NCBI RefSeq assembly: GCF_021789315.1
Contig: NZ_CP084561.1
Location: 4,774,001-4,838,000 of the forward strand
Direction: 5' to 3'
Length of the DNA stretch: 64,000 nucleotides
Source of the DNA: Arthrobacter sp. FW305-BF8
Lineage (GTDB): Bacteria; Actinomycetota; Actinomycetes; Actinomycetales; Micrococcaceae
The translations under genes and the position numbers were made by a program. Below the pieces are notes generated by a model. That model was not told where the DNA came from. It was given only the letters and a program-made list of their open reading frames with translations, and did not search any database. Numbering within the stretch: position 1 is the stretch's first letter; each line of letters opens with the position of its first letter. Of the stretch, positions 1-7,902 are shown one piece after another.

Positions 1-263
1 CGGTGGCGGGCCTAGCACCGCTGGAGCCGGGCTACCGCCGCATCCTGTTCCGCCCCCAGCCGGGCGGCGGCCTCACCTCCGCAACGGCCCGCCACGAGAC
101 GCCCTATGGGCGGGCGTCGATTGCATGGGAACGCAACGACGGCGGCTACAACGTGACGGTCGAAGTCCCCACCGGCTCCACCGCACGAGTTGAGCTGCCG
201 GGCCAGGAACCGCACGACGTCGACTCCGGGAGGTTCGAATACACGGTGGCCCGCACCGTCTAA
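1..263 (+). CDS. Alpha-L-rhamnosidase, C-terminal fragment (5' end outside window)
   Basis: Only the last ~87 codons of a gene entering from the left edge are visible; the frame is open to the first bases and stops at 261-263. The residues LAPLEPGYRRILFRPQP, HETPYGRASIAW and VTVEVPTGSTARVELP resemble the C-terminal beta-sandwich of glycoside hydrolase family 78 (Bac_rhamnosid_C), where a PGY strand and a late VPxGSxAxVxLP strand are typical. Family members release terminal L-rhamnose from plant glycosides or polysaccharides. The catalytic barrel lies outside the window, so substrate and activity cannot be judged. The GTG at position 3 is best read as internal. Confidence 0.7.
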   Translation, partial: VAGLAPLEPGYRRILFRPQPGGGLTSATARHETPYGRASIAWERNDGGYNVTVEVPTGSTARVELPGQEPHDVDSGRFEYTVARTV

Positions 264-288
264 GGCCCCGGCTTTAAGGAGCCCGGCT

Positions 289-672
289 TTAGGAGCTCAC
301 CGGACGGTTCACGATCGCTTCGGCGTGCTCGGCAACCCAGGCGACGAGGGGCAGCATCAGGGCACTCAGTTCCTCCCCGCGGCCGGTCAGGCTGTAGTCC
401 ACGCGGGGAGGAATGACGGGCTGGGCGTCGCGGCGGACGAACCCGTCGGCTTCGAGGGTCTTCAGTGTCTGGGCGAGCATTTTCTCACTGATGCCCTCGG
501 CCCGGCGGCGGAGTTCGCTCCAGCGCTGGGGACCCTCGGACAGTGCAACCAGGAGCAGCACGCCCCACTTGCTGGTGACGTGGTCAAGCACGGTCCGGCT
601 GGGGCATCCCGCCGGAAAGATCCCGTCCACGAAGGGAAGTGCAGCGGCCTTGGCTGGGGTACTTACCGTCAT
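289..672 (-). CDS. HxlR-family winged-helix transcriptional regulator
   Basis: A 127-residue protein, the usual length for HxlR regulators. The family pattern is clear: a Cys near residue 23 (GCPSRTVLDHVTSKWG), the winged helix with RWSELRRRAEGISEKMLAQTL as recognition region, then LEADGFVRRDAQPVIPPRVDYSLT as the wing, followed by GRGEELSALMLPLVAW. Many HxlR proteins sense electrophiles or oxidants through that conserved Cys. It is divergent from the oxidoreductase gene at 769; the same pairing is known from the E. coli ytfH/ytfG and related qorR/qorB loci. It probably represses the shared promoter and itself. Its ATG is at 670-672. Confidence 0.85.
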   Translation of the reverse strand: MTVSTPAKAAALPFVDGIFPAGCPSRTVLDHVTSKWGVLLLVALSEGPQRWSELRRRAEGISEKMLAQTLKTLEADGFVRRDAQPVIPPRVDYSLTGRGEELSALMLPLVAWVAEHAEAIVNRPVSS

Positions 673-675
673 GCC

Positions 676-700
676 AGTACCTTACCTGAAAGTGCGTACT
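676..700. promoter_or_regulatory. Candidate HxlR operator, AGTAC-n15-GTACT
   Basis: The 96-bp gap between the divergent HxlR and oxidoreductase genes holds perfect inverted arms AGTAC (676-680) and GTACT (696-700). The left arm starts 4 bp upstream of the HxlR start codon. HxlR dimers bind such dyads next to their own gene, so this is a reasonable operator candidate; short arms make chance occurrence possible. Confidence 0.4.
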
Positions 701-768
701 CTCTTTTGGGAAGCATTCGGGAATGAACCGGGTTGGCACCACTGACAGTCACCTCAGAAAGGACCATC

Positions 769-1644
769 ATGACCATCGTCATCACCGGAGCCACCGGCCA
801 GCTCGGCCGCCTCGTCGTCGAAGCGCTGCTTGAAAGCGGCCTGCCCGCGGAGCAAATCGTTGCCGCAGGCCGGACCGTGGACAGGATCGCCGACCTCGGC
901 GAGCGCGGCGTCCAGGTCCGCACCATCGACTACAGCCAGCCGGAGTCCCTTCGGCAGGCGTTTGCCGGCGCGGACAAGGTCCTGCTGGTTTCAGGCAGTG
1001 AGGTGGGCCAGCGCGTCGAGCAGCACCGGAACGCGATCCATGCGGCCAAGGAGGCCGGCGTCGGCCTGATTGGCTACACGAGCATTGCCAATGCGGACAC
1101 CACCGCCATGCAGCTGGCCGCCGAACACATCGCTACTGAAGACATTCTCCGGGACTCGGGCGTGCCGTTCGTCCTGCTCCGCAACGGCTGGTACCTGGAA
1201 AACTACACGGGCCAGTTCCCGGTTCAGGTCCAGCACGGCGCCGTGTTCGGCAGCGCTGGCGACGGCCGCGTAAGCGCCGCGTCCCGGGCCGACTACGCGG
1301 CAGCGGCTGCGGCTGTGCTGCTGCGGGATGACCAGGGCGGCAAGGTTTACGAGCTGGGCGGCGACAATGCCTTCACCCTCAGTGAGCTGGCGGGGGAAGT
1401 CAGTGCGGCATCCGGAAAGCCTGTGGCGTACAGGGACCTGCCTGCAGAGCAGTACACCGAGGTCCTGGTGGGTGCCGGACTGCCGGAGCCATATGCGGCC
1501 ATCCTGGCTGACAGCGATCTCGGCATCGCCCGCGGTGATCTCCTGGTCACCAGCGGGGATCTCAGCGCCCTACTCGGCCGCCCGACCACGCCGCTGCGCG
1601 AGGCCGTCCAGGCCGCCGCTGCAGTGAGCCCCCAGGCCAGCTAA
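769..1644 (+). CDS. NAD(P)-binding (NmrA/QorB-like) quinone reductase-type oxidoreductase
   Basis: A 291-residue Rossmann protein. The start is the ATG at 769, preceded by AGAAAGGA and followed by TIVITGATGQLGRLVVEAL, the dinucleotide-binding GATGQLG motif at the very N-terminus. Later segments LIGYTSIANADT, VLLRNGWYLENYTGQ and VYELGGDNAFTLSELA match the NmrA-like/QorB (YtfG) branch of atypical short-chain dehydrogenases, which reduce quinones with NADPH or act as redox sensors. An in-frame ATG at 733 would add 12 residues but has a poorer ribosome-binding site. The divergent HxlR gene suggests induction by quinone or electrophile stress. Confidence 0.82.
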   Translation: MTIVITGATGQLGRLVVEALLESGLPAEQIVAAGRTVDRIADLGERGVQVRTIDYSQPESLRQAFAGADKVLLVSGSEVGQRVEQHRNAIHAAKEAGVGLIGYTSIANADTTAMQLAAEHIATEDILRDSGVPFVLLRNGWYLENYTGQFPVQVQHGAVFGSAGDGRVSAASRADYAAAAAAVLLRDDQGGKVYELGGDNAFTLSELAGEVSAASGKPVAYRDLPAEQYTEVLVGAGLPEPYAAILADSDLGIARGDLLVTSGDLSALLGRPTTPLREAVQAAAAVSPQAS

Positions 1645-1654
1645 CCCCAAGCCA

Positions 1655-1864
1655 AACGCTCGATCACTTCCTGCAGGCTTTCACCGCACCCTTCCTCACG
1701 ACCTGCAGGTTTCCGACGAACGCTTCCTCACTTGGGGTCAGGAGCTCTGGCCAGGCCCGGTCTCAAGTGAGGACGCGTCGGGAGAAAAGCCGCAGGACCT
1801 GAGGACGCGTCGGGAGAAAAGCCACAGGACCTGAGGACGCGTCGGGAGAAAAGTCGCAGGATCT
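1655..1864. repeat. Modular intergenic repeat array in two orientations
   Basis: The 346-bp gap 1645-1990 holds no convincing gene. The left part carries degenerate modules ending in TTCCTCA with CCTGCAGG cores (about 1655-1735). After a short centre come three tandem 32-bp units in the opposite orientation (1769-1800, 1801-1832, 1833-1864) that differ at only a few positions. Left and right halves meet as an inverted repeat (CCTCACTTG near 1728 against CAAGTGAGG near 1765). The units abut without spacers, so this is not CRISPR. It looks like a dispersed intergenic element. Confidence 0.7.
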
Positions 1865-1896
1865 GATAGAGCGTCCTTTGGGGCACGAATTAAACG

Positions 1897-1948
1897 CACG
1901 ACGCCGGAACCCGCTTTGAGTTCCGGCGTCTTGAGTTCCGGCGTCGTG
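1897..1948 (-). terminator. Hairpin terminator of the mtl operon with a duplicated arm
   Basis: Perfect 14-bp arms CACGACGCCGGAAC (1897-1910) and GTTCCGGCGTCGTG (1935-1948), 42 bp beyond the mtlD stop. In the minus-strand transcript the hairpin is followed by a short U-containing tract. A 15-bp unit TTGAGTTCCGGCGTC is repeated in tandem (1916-1930, 1931-1945), so 11 bases of the arm have two possible partners. Confidence 0.65.
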
Positions 1949-1990
1949 TTGTCGCGTTATTCAGCTCAGAGACAGAGCCTGCGGGCCAGG

Positions 1991-3154
1991 CTAGGCCGGG
2001 GCGGCGACGTCCTCTGCCTTGCGTTCCTCGACGAGGCCGCAGACCGCCGCGAAGAGCGGGTGGTCCTGCGCCAGTCCGGTGATGCGCTCCGTGGCCGCGG
2101 CCGGTTCGGACGAGGCCAGGATCTGCCCGAGCTCAACGGCCTCGGTGTCGGCGGGGTCGTTGAAGCGCAGGGCAGCAGCGATGGCCCCGAGCAGGGCCTC
2201 CGGGACGATCCCGCGTTCGGCCAGTTCCGCCGCCGGACCGATGAACCGCTCGTGCCGGCTGAGCTTCCGCAGCGGCGCGCGCCCCACGCGGTTCACGGTG
2301 TCCGGCAGGTGCGGGTTGGTAAAGCGGCCCAGGATCTTCTGGACGTAGGCTTCCTGCTCGTCGTAGCTGAAGCCGTGCTTGGACACGAGCAGCTGCTTGG
2401 TTTCGTCCAGCACGGCGCGCACGTCCGCAGCAACGTCCTCGTCCGCCATGGCGTCGGAAATCTTTTCCAGCCCGGCTTCAAACCCGAAGTAGGCCGCGGA
2501 GGCGTGGCCCGTGTTCACCGTGAACAGCTTGCGCTCGATGTAGGGCCCGAGCTCGTCCACGAAGGTGGCACCCGGAATCACAGGGGCGGCACCCCCGAAC
2601 GGCGTGCGGTCGATGACCCATTCGTAGAACGTCTCCACCGTGACGTCCAGGCCCTGCCCGGGTTCCTGGTTGGGCACGATCCGGTCCACGGCCGTGTTGG
2701 CGAACACCGCCGAGTCCGCCAGGGATCCGGCGGCCTCGTCCCAGGACGAGACGATCGACTCGCGCAAAAGGTCCGTGGCGTTGATGGCGTTCTCACACGC
2801 CATCACCTGCAGCGGCGGCAGCCCAGCGGCCCGGGCGGCGATTCCCTTGGCGATCGCGGGGGCCACGAACTTCAGGATGTGCGGCCCCACAGCCGTGGTG
2901 ACGATGTCCGCCGTCGCGATTTCCTCGATGAGCTGCGCCTCCTGGGTGCCGGAGTTCACCGCCCGGAAATTGTCCACCGTGCGCACGGCGGGGTTCTCCC
3001 CCACCTCGTGCACGCTGTAGCTGTCCGTCCCGGCGAGCTGGGAGATCAGGGCATCCGCAACGTCAGCGAACACCACCTCATACCCGGCTTCGTGCAGCAG
3101 CAGGCCAACAAACCCCCGGCCGATGTTGCCGGCCCCAAAATGTACAGCCTTCAC
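1991..3154 (-). CDS. mtlD: Mannitol-1-phosphate 5-dehydrogenase
   Basis: A 387-residue enzyme of the polyol-specific long-chain dehydrogenase family that oxidises mannitol-1-phosphate to fructose-6-phosphate with NAD+. The N-terminus KAVHFGAGNIGRGFVG is the MtlD dinucleotide-binding signature. The C-terminal half contains NTGHASAAYFGFEAG and the substrate/catalytic segment RFTNPHLPDTVNRVGR followed by KLSRHERFIGPA, all typical. It starts at GTG 3154, which shares its G with the TAG stop of mtlA, so translation is coupled to the transporter gene. The pair forms the classical mannitol PTS pathway; a strong hairpin follows the stop. Confidence 0.95.
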   Translation of the reverse strand: MKAVHFGAGNIGRGFVGLLLHEAGYEVVFADVADALISQLAGTDSYSVHEVGENPAVRTVDNFRAVNSGTQEAQLIEEIATADIVTTAVGPHILKFVAPAIAKGIAARAAGLPPLQVMACENAINATDLLRESIVSSWDEAAGSLADSAVFANTAVDRIVPNQEPGQGLDVTVETFYEWVIDRTPFGGAAPVIPGATFVDELGPYIERKLFTVNTGHASAAYFGFEAGLEKISDAMADEDVAADVRAVLDETKQLLVSKHGFSYDEQEAYVQKILGRFTNPHLPDTVNRVGRAPLRKLSRHERFIGPAAELAERGIVPEALLGAIAAALRFNDPADTEAVELGQILASSEPAAATERITGLAQDHPLFAAVCGLVEERKAEDVAAPA

Positions 3155-5193
3155 TATGCGTTGACCTTTCCAAACAGTTCCAGGACTTCGTCCACGGATG
3201 TCGCCGCCTCAAGCTGCGCCACCTGCGCCTTGTTCGTGAAGACCTTGGCGATCGAGGACAGGATGTGCAGGTGCTCGTTGTTGACACCGGCCACGCCCAC
3301 CACGAACTTGACCTGCTTGCCGTTCCAGTCGATGCCCTCGGGATAGCGGATCACCGAGACAGCCGACTTCCGGATGTGGTCCTTGGCGGCGTTGGTGCCG
3401 TGCGGAATGGCGAGAAAGCTACCCATGTACGTGGAGACTGACTCCTCGCGCTCGTGCATCGCGCGGATGTAGTCCTCATCCACGGCGCCGCGCGCCAGGA
3501 GCAGCTGGCCTGCCTCGTCGATCGCGGCGTCCCGGGTGGAGGCTGAGCCGGTCAGGACCACGCTCTCCGGTACCAGGATGTCCGACGGCGCCGCGACAGT
3601 TTCGGGGGAAGCGTCAGTTGCGGCGCCGGTTCCGGCCGCTGCACCGGCGGCCGCCGATGCGCTCGCTCCGGCACTGGTACCGGCTTCGCCCGGAGCCTCC
3701 GCCCCTTCCGCATTGCTGCGCTGGACCATTTCCACGATCTCGTCATAGCGCGGGCTGTTCATGAAGTTGTCCACGGAAACATGGACTGCGCTGGCCGTGG
3801 CCGGCTTGGCCCGTTCCGTGAGGTCCTGGTGCGTGACCACCACGTCGTAGGTGTCCCTGAGGTTGGCGATGGACGCATTGGTGACCTTGACGTCCGGGAA
3901 CCCGGCCGCCTTGATCTTGTTGCGCAGCACGGAGGCGCCCATGGCGCTGGAGCCCATTCCGGCGTCGCACGCGAACACGATGTTGCTGATCGGACCGGTC
4001 AGAACGCCCACGCCGCCACCGGCGCCCGCGCCGGTGAGCACGGAGGAAACCGAGCTCTTCTTGCCCTTCATGGCTTCCATCTTCGCGGTGGCATCTCCGA
4101 GGTCAGCTTCGTCGCTGTGGCGGGTTGTGCGCAGGATCAGCGAGGCCACGAGGAAGGAAACCGTGGCGGCAAGGAGCACGGAGAGGATCACGCCGAGGTA
4201 GCTGTCGCGGGACGTCTGGGCGATGACGGCGATAATGGAGCCCGGGGCCGCCGGGGCCACGAGGCCGGAGTTGGTGACCGCCAGCGTGGCGATGCCGGTC
4301 ATGCCGCCGGCAATCGCCGCCAGGATCAGCAGCGGGCGCATGAGGACGTACGGGAAGTAGATCTCGTGGATGCCGCCGAAGAAGTGGATGAGGGCCGCGC
4401 CGGGAGCAGAGGCCTTGGCGGCGCCACGGCCGAAGAACATGTAGGCGAGCAGGATGCCCAGGCCGGGGCCGGGGTTCGCCTCCAGCAGGAACAGGATGGA
4501 CTTGCCCTGGTCCAGCGACTGCTGGATGCCCAGCGGGGTCAGTACTCCGTGGTTGATGGCGTTGTTGAGGAAGAGAACCTTGGCCGGTTCGATGAAGATG
4601 CTGGTCAGGGGCAGCAGGCCGTTGTTCACGAGGAACTGGACCACGTTGCCGGCGGCGGTGCTGAACGCCTGGACCAGCGGGGAGATGCCGTAGAAGCCGA
4701 GCATGGCGAGCAGGGCGCCCCAGATGCCGGCGGAGAAGTTGTTCACCAGCATCTCGAAGCCGGGACGGATCTTGCCGTCCCAAATGGCGTCGATCTTCTT
4801 CATGGTCCAGCCGCCGAGGGGGCCCATAATCATGGCGCCGATGAACATCGGGATGCCGGCACCGACGATCACGCCCATGGTGCCGATGGCACCAACGACG
4901 CCGCCACGGACGTCATAGACCATCTTGCCGCCGGTGTAGGCGATCAGGAGAGGCAGCAGGTAGGTGATCATGGGACCCACAAGGCCCGTGTTCGGAACTC
5001 CTTCGGCGTTCGTGCCGAATCCGCCGAGCTGCGGTACCGGGATCCATCCCTTTTCGATGAACAGTGCCGTGATGATGCCCCAGGCGATGAACGCACCGAT
5101 GTTGGGCATGATCATGCCGGAAAGGAACGTCCCGAACCTCTGGACGTGCACCCGCGCACTGGTTTTGGGTTTTGCAACTGTCTCTGTTGCCAT
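3154..5193 (-). CDS. mtlA: PTS mannitol transporter, fused EIICBA
   Basis: A 679-residue single-chain enzyme II that imports mannitol and releases mannitol-1-phosphate in the cytoplasm. Residues ~20-355 form the membrane EIIC domain with the conserved GGIHEIYFP loop (273-281). EIIB follows with phospho-accepting Cys409 in CDAGMGSSAMG. An Ala/Gly-rich linker (~495-540) leads to EIIA, whose active histidine is His598 in AIPHGTNAAK. The start is placed at ATG 5193 (TAGGAA upstream, spacing 7); a longer frame to 5283 overlaps the tetR gene and adds an unrelated leader. It is followed without gap by mtlD. Phosphate would come from PtsI encoded 950 bp away, through an HPr not in this window. Confidence 0.95.
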   Translation of the reverse strand: MATETVAKPKTSARVHVQRFGTFLSGMIMPNIGAFIAWGIITALFIEKGWIPVPQLGGFGTNAEGVPNTGLVGPMITYLLPLLIAYTGGKMVYDVRGGVVGAIGTMGVIVGAGIPMFIGAMIMGPLGGWTMKKIDAIWDGKIRPGFEMLVNNFSAGIWGALLAMLGFYGISPLVQAFSTAAGNVVQFLVNNGLLPLTSIFIEPAKVLFLNNAINHGVLTPLGIQQSLDQGKSILFLLEANPGPGLGILLAYMFFGRGAAKASAPGAALIHFFGGIHEIYFPYVLMRPLLILAAIAGGMTGIATLAVTNSGLVAPAAPGSIIAVIAQTSRDSYLGVILSVLLAATVSFLVASLILRTTRHSDEADLGDATAKMEAMKGKKSSVSSVLTGAGAGGGVGVLTGPISNIVFACDAGMGSSAMGASVLRNKIKAAGFPDVKVTNASIANLRDTYDVVVTHQDLTERAKPATASAVHVSVDNFMNSPRYDEIVEMVQRSNAEGAEAPGEAGTSAGASASAAAGAAAGTGAATDASPETVAAPSDILVPESVVLTGSASTRDAAIDEAGQLLLARGAVDEDYIRAMHEREESVSTYMGSFLAIPHGTNAAKDHIRKSAVSVIRYPEGIDWNGKQVKFVVGVAGVNNEHLHILSSIAKVFTNKAQVAQLEAATSVDEVLELFGKVNA

Positions 5194-5246
5194 GTGATTT
5201 CCTAACGTGGTCCCTGCGGCACCGCAGGATGGTCCGATAGTTTCGT

Positions 5247-5975
5247 CTAGCTGGTGGAACTGGTGGAGATCCGGTGGAGCCATTCGAGAAAAAGCTTGAG
5301 TTCCGAACTGGTGAGCTGGTCCGAGTGGGATGCCTGCAGCGCCGCGTTCAGCGCGATGGCAGCCACCACCACTGATGACTTTCCGGAGTCCTCCGGTCCC
5401 GCATCCCGCCCCTGGTCCCTGGACACCGCAAAGATCATGGCGTCCCGGGTCATGGTGGACAGCTCCAGGTTCCGCTCGGCGGCCGGTTCTGCGATCAGCA
5501 TGAGTGTCACGCCCACGTTGGCTGCCAGGATGCTCCTGGCCGCCTCCCGTGGCTGGACGTTCAGCTGGCCGGCCGCAGCAGCCTTGTTCAGCATTTCCTC
5601 CAGGAGTCCCTCCGCATCGGCAACGATGGCGGGGCGGCTCTCGGGGCGGATGTTACCGAACATGACCAGATAAAGTTCGGGCTGCTTGAGCCCGAACTGC
5701 ACGTGGTTGTCCCACATCCGCCGGATATCCACCAGCGGCTGTCCGGACGGGGCGAAATCCCTCTCGCCCGCCACGTACTCTTCGAAACCCGCGGCGACAA
5801 CTGCGTCAAACAGGCCCTCCTTGTCACCGAAGTGGTGATAGAGGGTGGGCGCCGTGACACCCGCCAGCTGCGTGATCTGGCGGGTGGAGACAGCGGCTCC
5901 CGCGGAGTTGGCCAGCAATTCGGCTGCCGCACGCAACAGCCTCATTTTGGGCGGAAGCTGGCCATCGAAACTCAT
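5247..5975 (-). CDS. TetR-family transcriptional regulator of the mannitol/ptsI region
   Basis: A 242-residue regulator with an N-terminal TetR helix-turn-helix (MRLLRAAAELLANSAG…VSTRQITQLAGVTAPTLYHH, then FGDKEGLFDAVV). The C-terminal ligand domain has no recognisable specificity. It lies 53 bp upstream of mtlA on the same strand and is divergent from ptsI, so it probably controls mtlA-mtlD and perhaps ptsI; a perfect dyad in the shared promoter region (5994-6008) would be its operator. Mannitol regulators in other bacteria are mostly MtlR or DeoR types, so a TetR in this position is somewhat unusual. The ligand is unknown. Confidence 0.85.
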   Translation of the reverse strand: MSFDGQLPPKMRLLRAAAELLANSAGAAVSTRQITQLAGVTAPTLYHHFGDKEGLFDAVVAAGFEEYVAGERDFAPSGQPLVDIRRMWDNHVQFGLKQPELYLVMFGNIRPESRPAIVADAEGLLEEMLNKAAAAGQLNVQPREAARSILAANVGVTLMLIAEPAAERNLELSTMTRDAMIFAVSRDQGRDAGPEDSGKSSVVVAAIALNAALQASHSDQLTSSELKLFLEWLHRISTSSTS

Positions 5976-5993
5976 AACCGCTACCCTAGCACC

Positions 5994-6008
5994 TATAGCA
6001 ACGCTATA
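5994..6008. promoter_or_regulatory. Perfect 15-bp dyad TATAGC-AAC-GCTATA, candidate TetR operator
   Basis: TATAGC (5994-5999) and GCTATA (6003-6008) are perfect inverted repeats around AAC, 18 bp upstream of the tetR start and 130 bp upstream of ptsI. A plausible ptsI -10 element TACAAT sits at 6023-6028; with 17-bp spacing its -35 hexamer would fall inside the dyad. Binding here could therefore block both divergent promoters. Confidence 0.6.
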
Positions 6009-6138
6009 TGAACTGAATCACATACAATTTTTTTCAGGCACCGCAACGCAGCATCGGACGTAGCCGTTCCGAGCTTCCGGGCTCCCGCCCGGGCAGATAC
6101 CGGCGGGCCTGGCTACCGGCAGAGAACGAGGACCTTCA

Positions 6139-7824
6139 GTGCAGAACTTCCCAGGAGTAGGCGTCAGCCCCGGACGCATCATCGGCACGATCCGCCAGAT
6201 GCCCAAGCCCATCAGCGAACCTCCGGCCGGCGAACAGCTGGCTGCCGGGACTACCCCCGAGGAGGCGACGGCAGCACTGAAGGCCGCAGCGGGTGCCGTC
6301 CATGATGAGCTGAAGGCCCGCGCGGACCACGCCACCGGTGATGGCAAGGCGGTCCTGGAAGCCACGGCCCTGATGGCCAAGGACACCATGCTGATCAAGG
6401 GCGCAGCTAAGCTGATCGCCCGCGGCACCTCGCCGCAGCGGGCCATCTGGGAATCGGGCTCCTCGGTTTCCGAAATGCTGCACAACCTCGGCGGCTACAT
6501 GGCCGAGCGCGCCACCGACGTCCTGGATGTCCGCGCCCGCATCGTGGCCGAACTCCGTGGCGTATCCGCACCGGGCATCCCGTCGTCGAACGAACCGTTC
6601 ATCCTGGTGGCCGAGGACCTGGCCCCTGCCGACACCGCCACCCTCGATCCCAACAAGGTCCTCGCCCTGGTCACCGCCGGCGGCGGTCCGCAGTCCCACA
6701 CCGCGATCATCGCCCGCTCACTCGGCCTGCCGGCGGTTGTGGCCGCCGTCGGCGTGGACGAGCTTCCGGACGGCACCGAGGTTTACGTTGACGGCGCCGC
6801 CGGTTCCATCACGGCCAGCCCGGACGATTCGCTGCGCGCAGCGGCCGAGGCTTGGGCCGCCACGGCCTCCCTCCTTGCCGAGTTCAGCGGTACGGGTTCG
6901 ACGGCGGACGGCCACCTCGTGCCCCTCCTCGCCAACGTGGGCGGGGCCAAGGACGCCCAGGCCGCGGCCAAGCTCGGCGCCCAGGGCGTTGGCCTGTTCC
7001 GCACGGAGTTCTGCTTCCTCGAACGTGACACCGAGCCCACCGTTGAGGAACAGGCCGCGGCATACAAGGGCGTGTTCGATGCCTTCCCGGGCAAGAAGGT
7101 GGTGCTCCGCACCCTGGACGCCGGCGCAGACAAGCCACTCCCCTTCCTCACCGACTCCACCGAACCCAACCCGGCCCTGGGCGTGCGCGGCTACCGCACC
7201 GATTTCACCACTCCGGGGGTCCTGGATCGGCAGCTGGAGGCAATCGCGCAGGCCGAAAAGGAGTCGGAGGCTGACGTCTGGGTCATGGCTCCGATGATTT
7301 CGACGGCGGAGGAAGCCGCCCGTTTCGCCACGATGTGCGCCGAAGCCGGCATTAAGACGCCGGGCGTGATGGTGGAGGTTCCGTCCGCCGCCCTCACCGC
7401 CGACACCATCCTGCGCGAAGTGGCCTTTGCCAGCCTGGGAACCAACGACCTCACCCAGTACGCCATGGCCGCCGACCGCCAGCTGGGCCCGCTCGCCGGG
7501 CTGAACACGCCGTGGCAGCCTGCCGTATTGCGCCTCGTGGGCCTGACCGTTGAGGGTTCACGGGCAGAAGGACACAACAAGCCGGTGGGCGTCTGCGGCG
7601 AGGCCGCCGCGGACCCGGCCCTCGCCGTCGTGCTGACCGGCCTGGGCGTGACCACCCTGTCCATGACGGCCCGCTCGCTCGCGGCGGTGGCCGCCGTGCT
7701 GAAGACCGTCACCTTGGCGGAGGCCCAGGAGCTGGCCAAGCTGGCCCTGTCCGCGCCGAGCGCCGTGGAAGCCCGCGCCTGGGTCCGGGAAAAGCTGCCC
7801 ATCCTGGAAGAACTCGGACTGTAG
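6139..7824 (+). CDS. ptsI: PTS enzyme I, phosphoenolpyruvate-protein phosphotransferase
   Basis: A 561-residue cytoplasmic enzyme that moves phosphate from PEP to HPr, the first step of all PTS transport. The phosphorylated histidine is His187 in GGPQSHTAII, in the swivelling domain. The C-terminal PEP-binding barrel shows GVGLFRTEFCFLERD, the LRTLDAGADKPLPF segment, TNDLTQYAMAADR and the catalytic Cys in GVCGEAAADP. The start is GTG 6139 (AGGA 8 bp upstream) giving MQNFPGVGVSPG, a normal EI N-terminus. It is divergent from tetR-mtlA-mtlD and is followed by a strong hairpin, so it is transcribed alone; ptsH, often next to ptsI, is not here. Confidence 0.96.
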   Translation: MQNFPGVGVSPGRIIGTIRQMPKPISEPPAGEQLAAGTTPEEATAALKAAAGAVHDELKARADHATGDGKAVLEATALMAKDTMLIKGAAKLIARGTSPQRAIWESGSSVSEMLHNLGGYMAERATDVLDVRARIVAELRGVSAPGIPSSNEPFILVAEDLAPADTATLDPNKVLALVTAGGGPQSHTAIIARSLGLPAVVAAVGVDELPDGTEVYVDGAAGSITASPDDSLRAAAEAWAATASLLAEFSGTGSTADGHLVPLLANVGGAKDAQAAAKLGAQGVGLFRTEFCFLERDTEPTVEEQAAAYKGVFDAFPGKKVVLRTLDAGADKPLPFLTDSTEPNPALGVRGYRTDFTTPGVLDRQLEAIAQAEKESEADVWVMAPMISTAEEAARFATMCAEAGIKTPGVMVEVPSAALTADTILREVAFASLGTNDLTQYAMAADRQLGPLAGLNTPWQPAVLRLVGLTVEGSRAEGHNKPVGVCGEAAADPALAVVLTGLGVTTLSMTARSLAAVAAVLKTVTLAEAQELAKLALSAPSAVEARAWVREKLPILEELGL

Positions 7825-7837
7825 TTCAGCTGCTCGG

Positions 7838-7875
7838 GGAAGGCAGGCGCTCGGAAATCCGGGCGCCTGCCTTCC
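7838..7875. terminator. Intrinsic terminator after ptsI
   Basis: Perfect 13-bp arms GGAAGGCAGGCGC (7838-7850) and GCGCCTGCCTTCC (7863-7875), with a small inner CGGA/TCCG pair in the loop. It lies between the convergent ptsI and alpha/beta-hydrolase genes and may serve both; there is no long T tract. Confidence 0.7.
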
Positions 7876-7902
7876 TTGGCGTTCACGCCGTCAGAATGGG
7901 GG

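Noticed and set aside
1769..1864. Short CRISPR array
   Set aside because: The 32-bp units are directly adjacent with no spacers, and no cas genes are present.
3781..5205. 474-codon plus-strand frame opposite mtlA, and a similar one at 1916-3346 opposite mtlD
   Set aside because: Antisense shadows of well-supported mtl genes; low-complexity translation and no ribosome-binding site.
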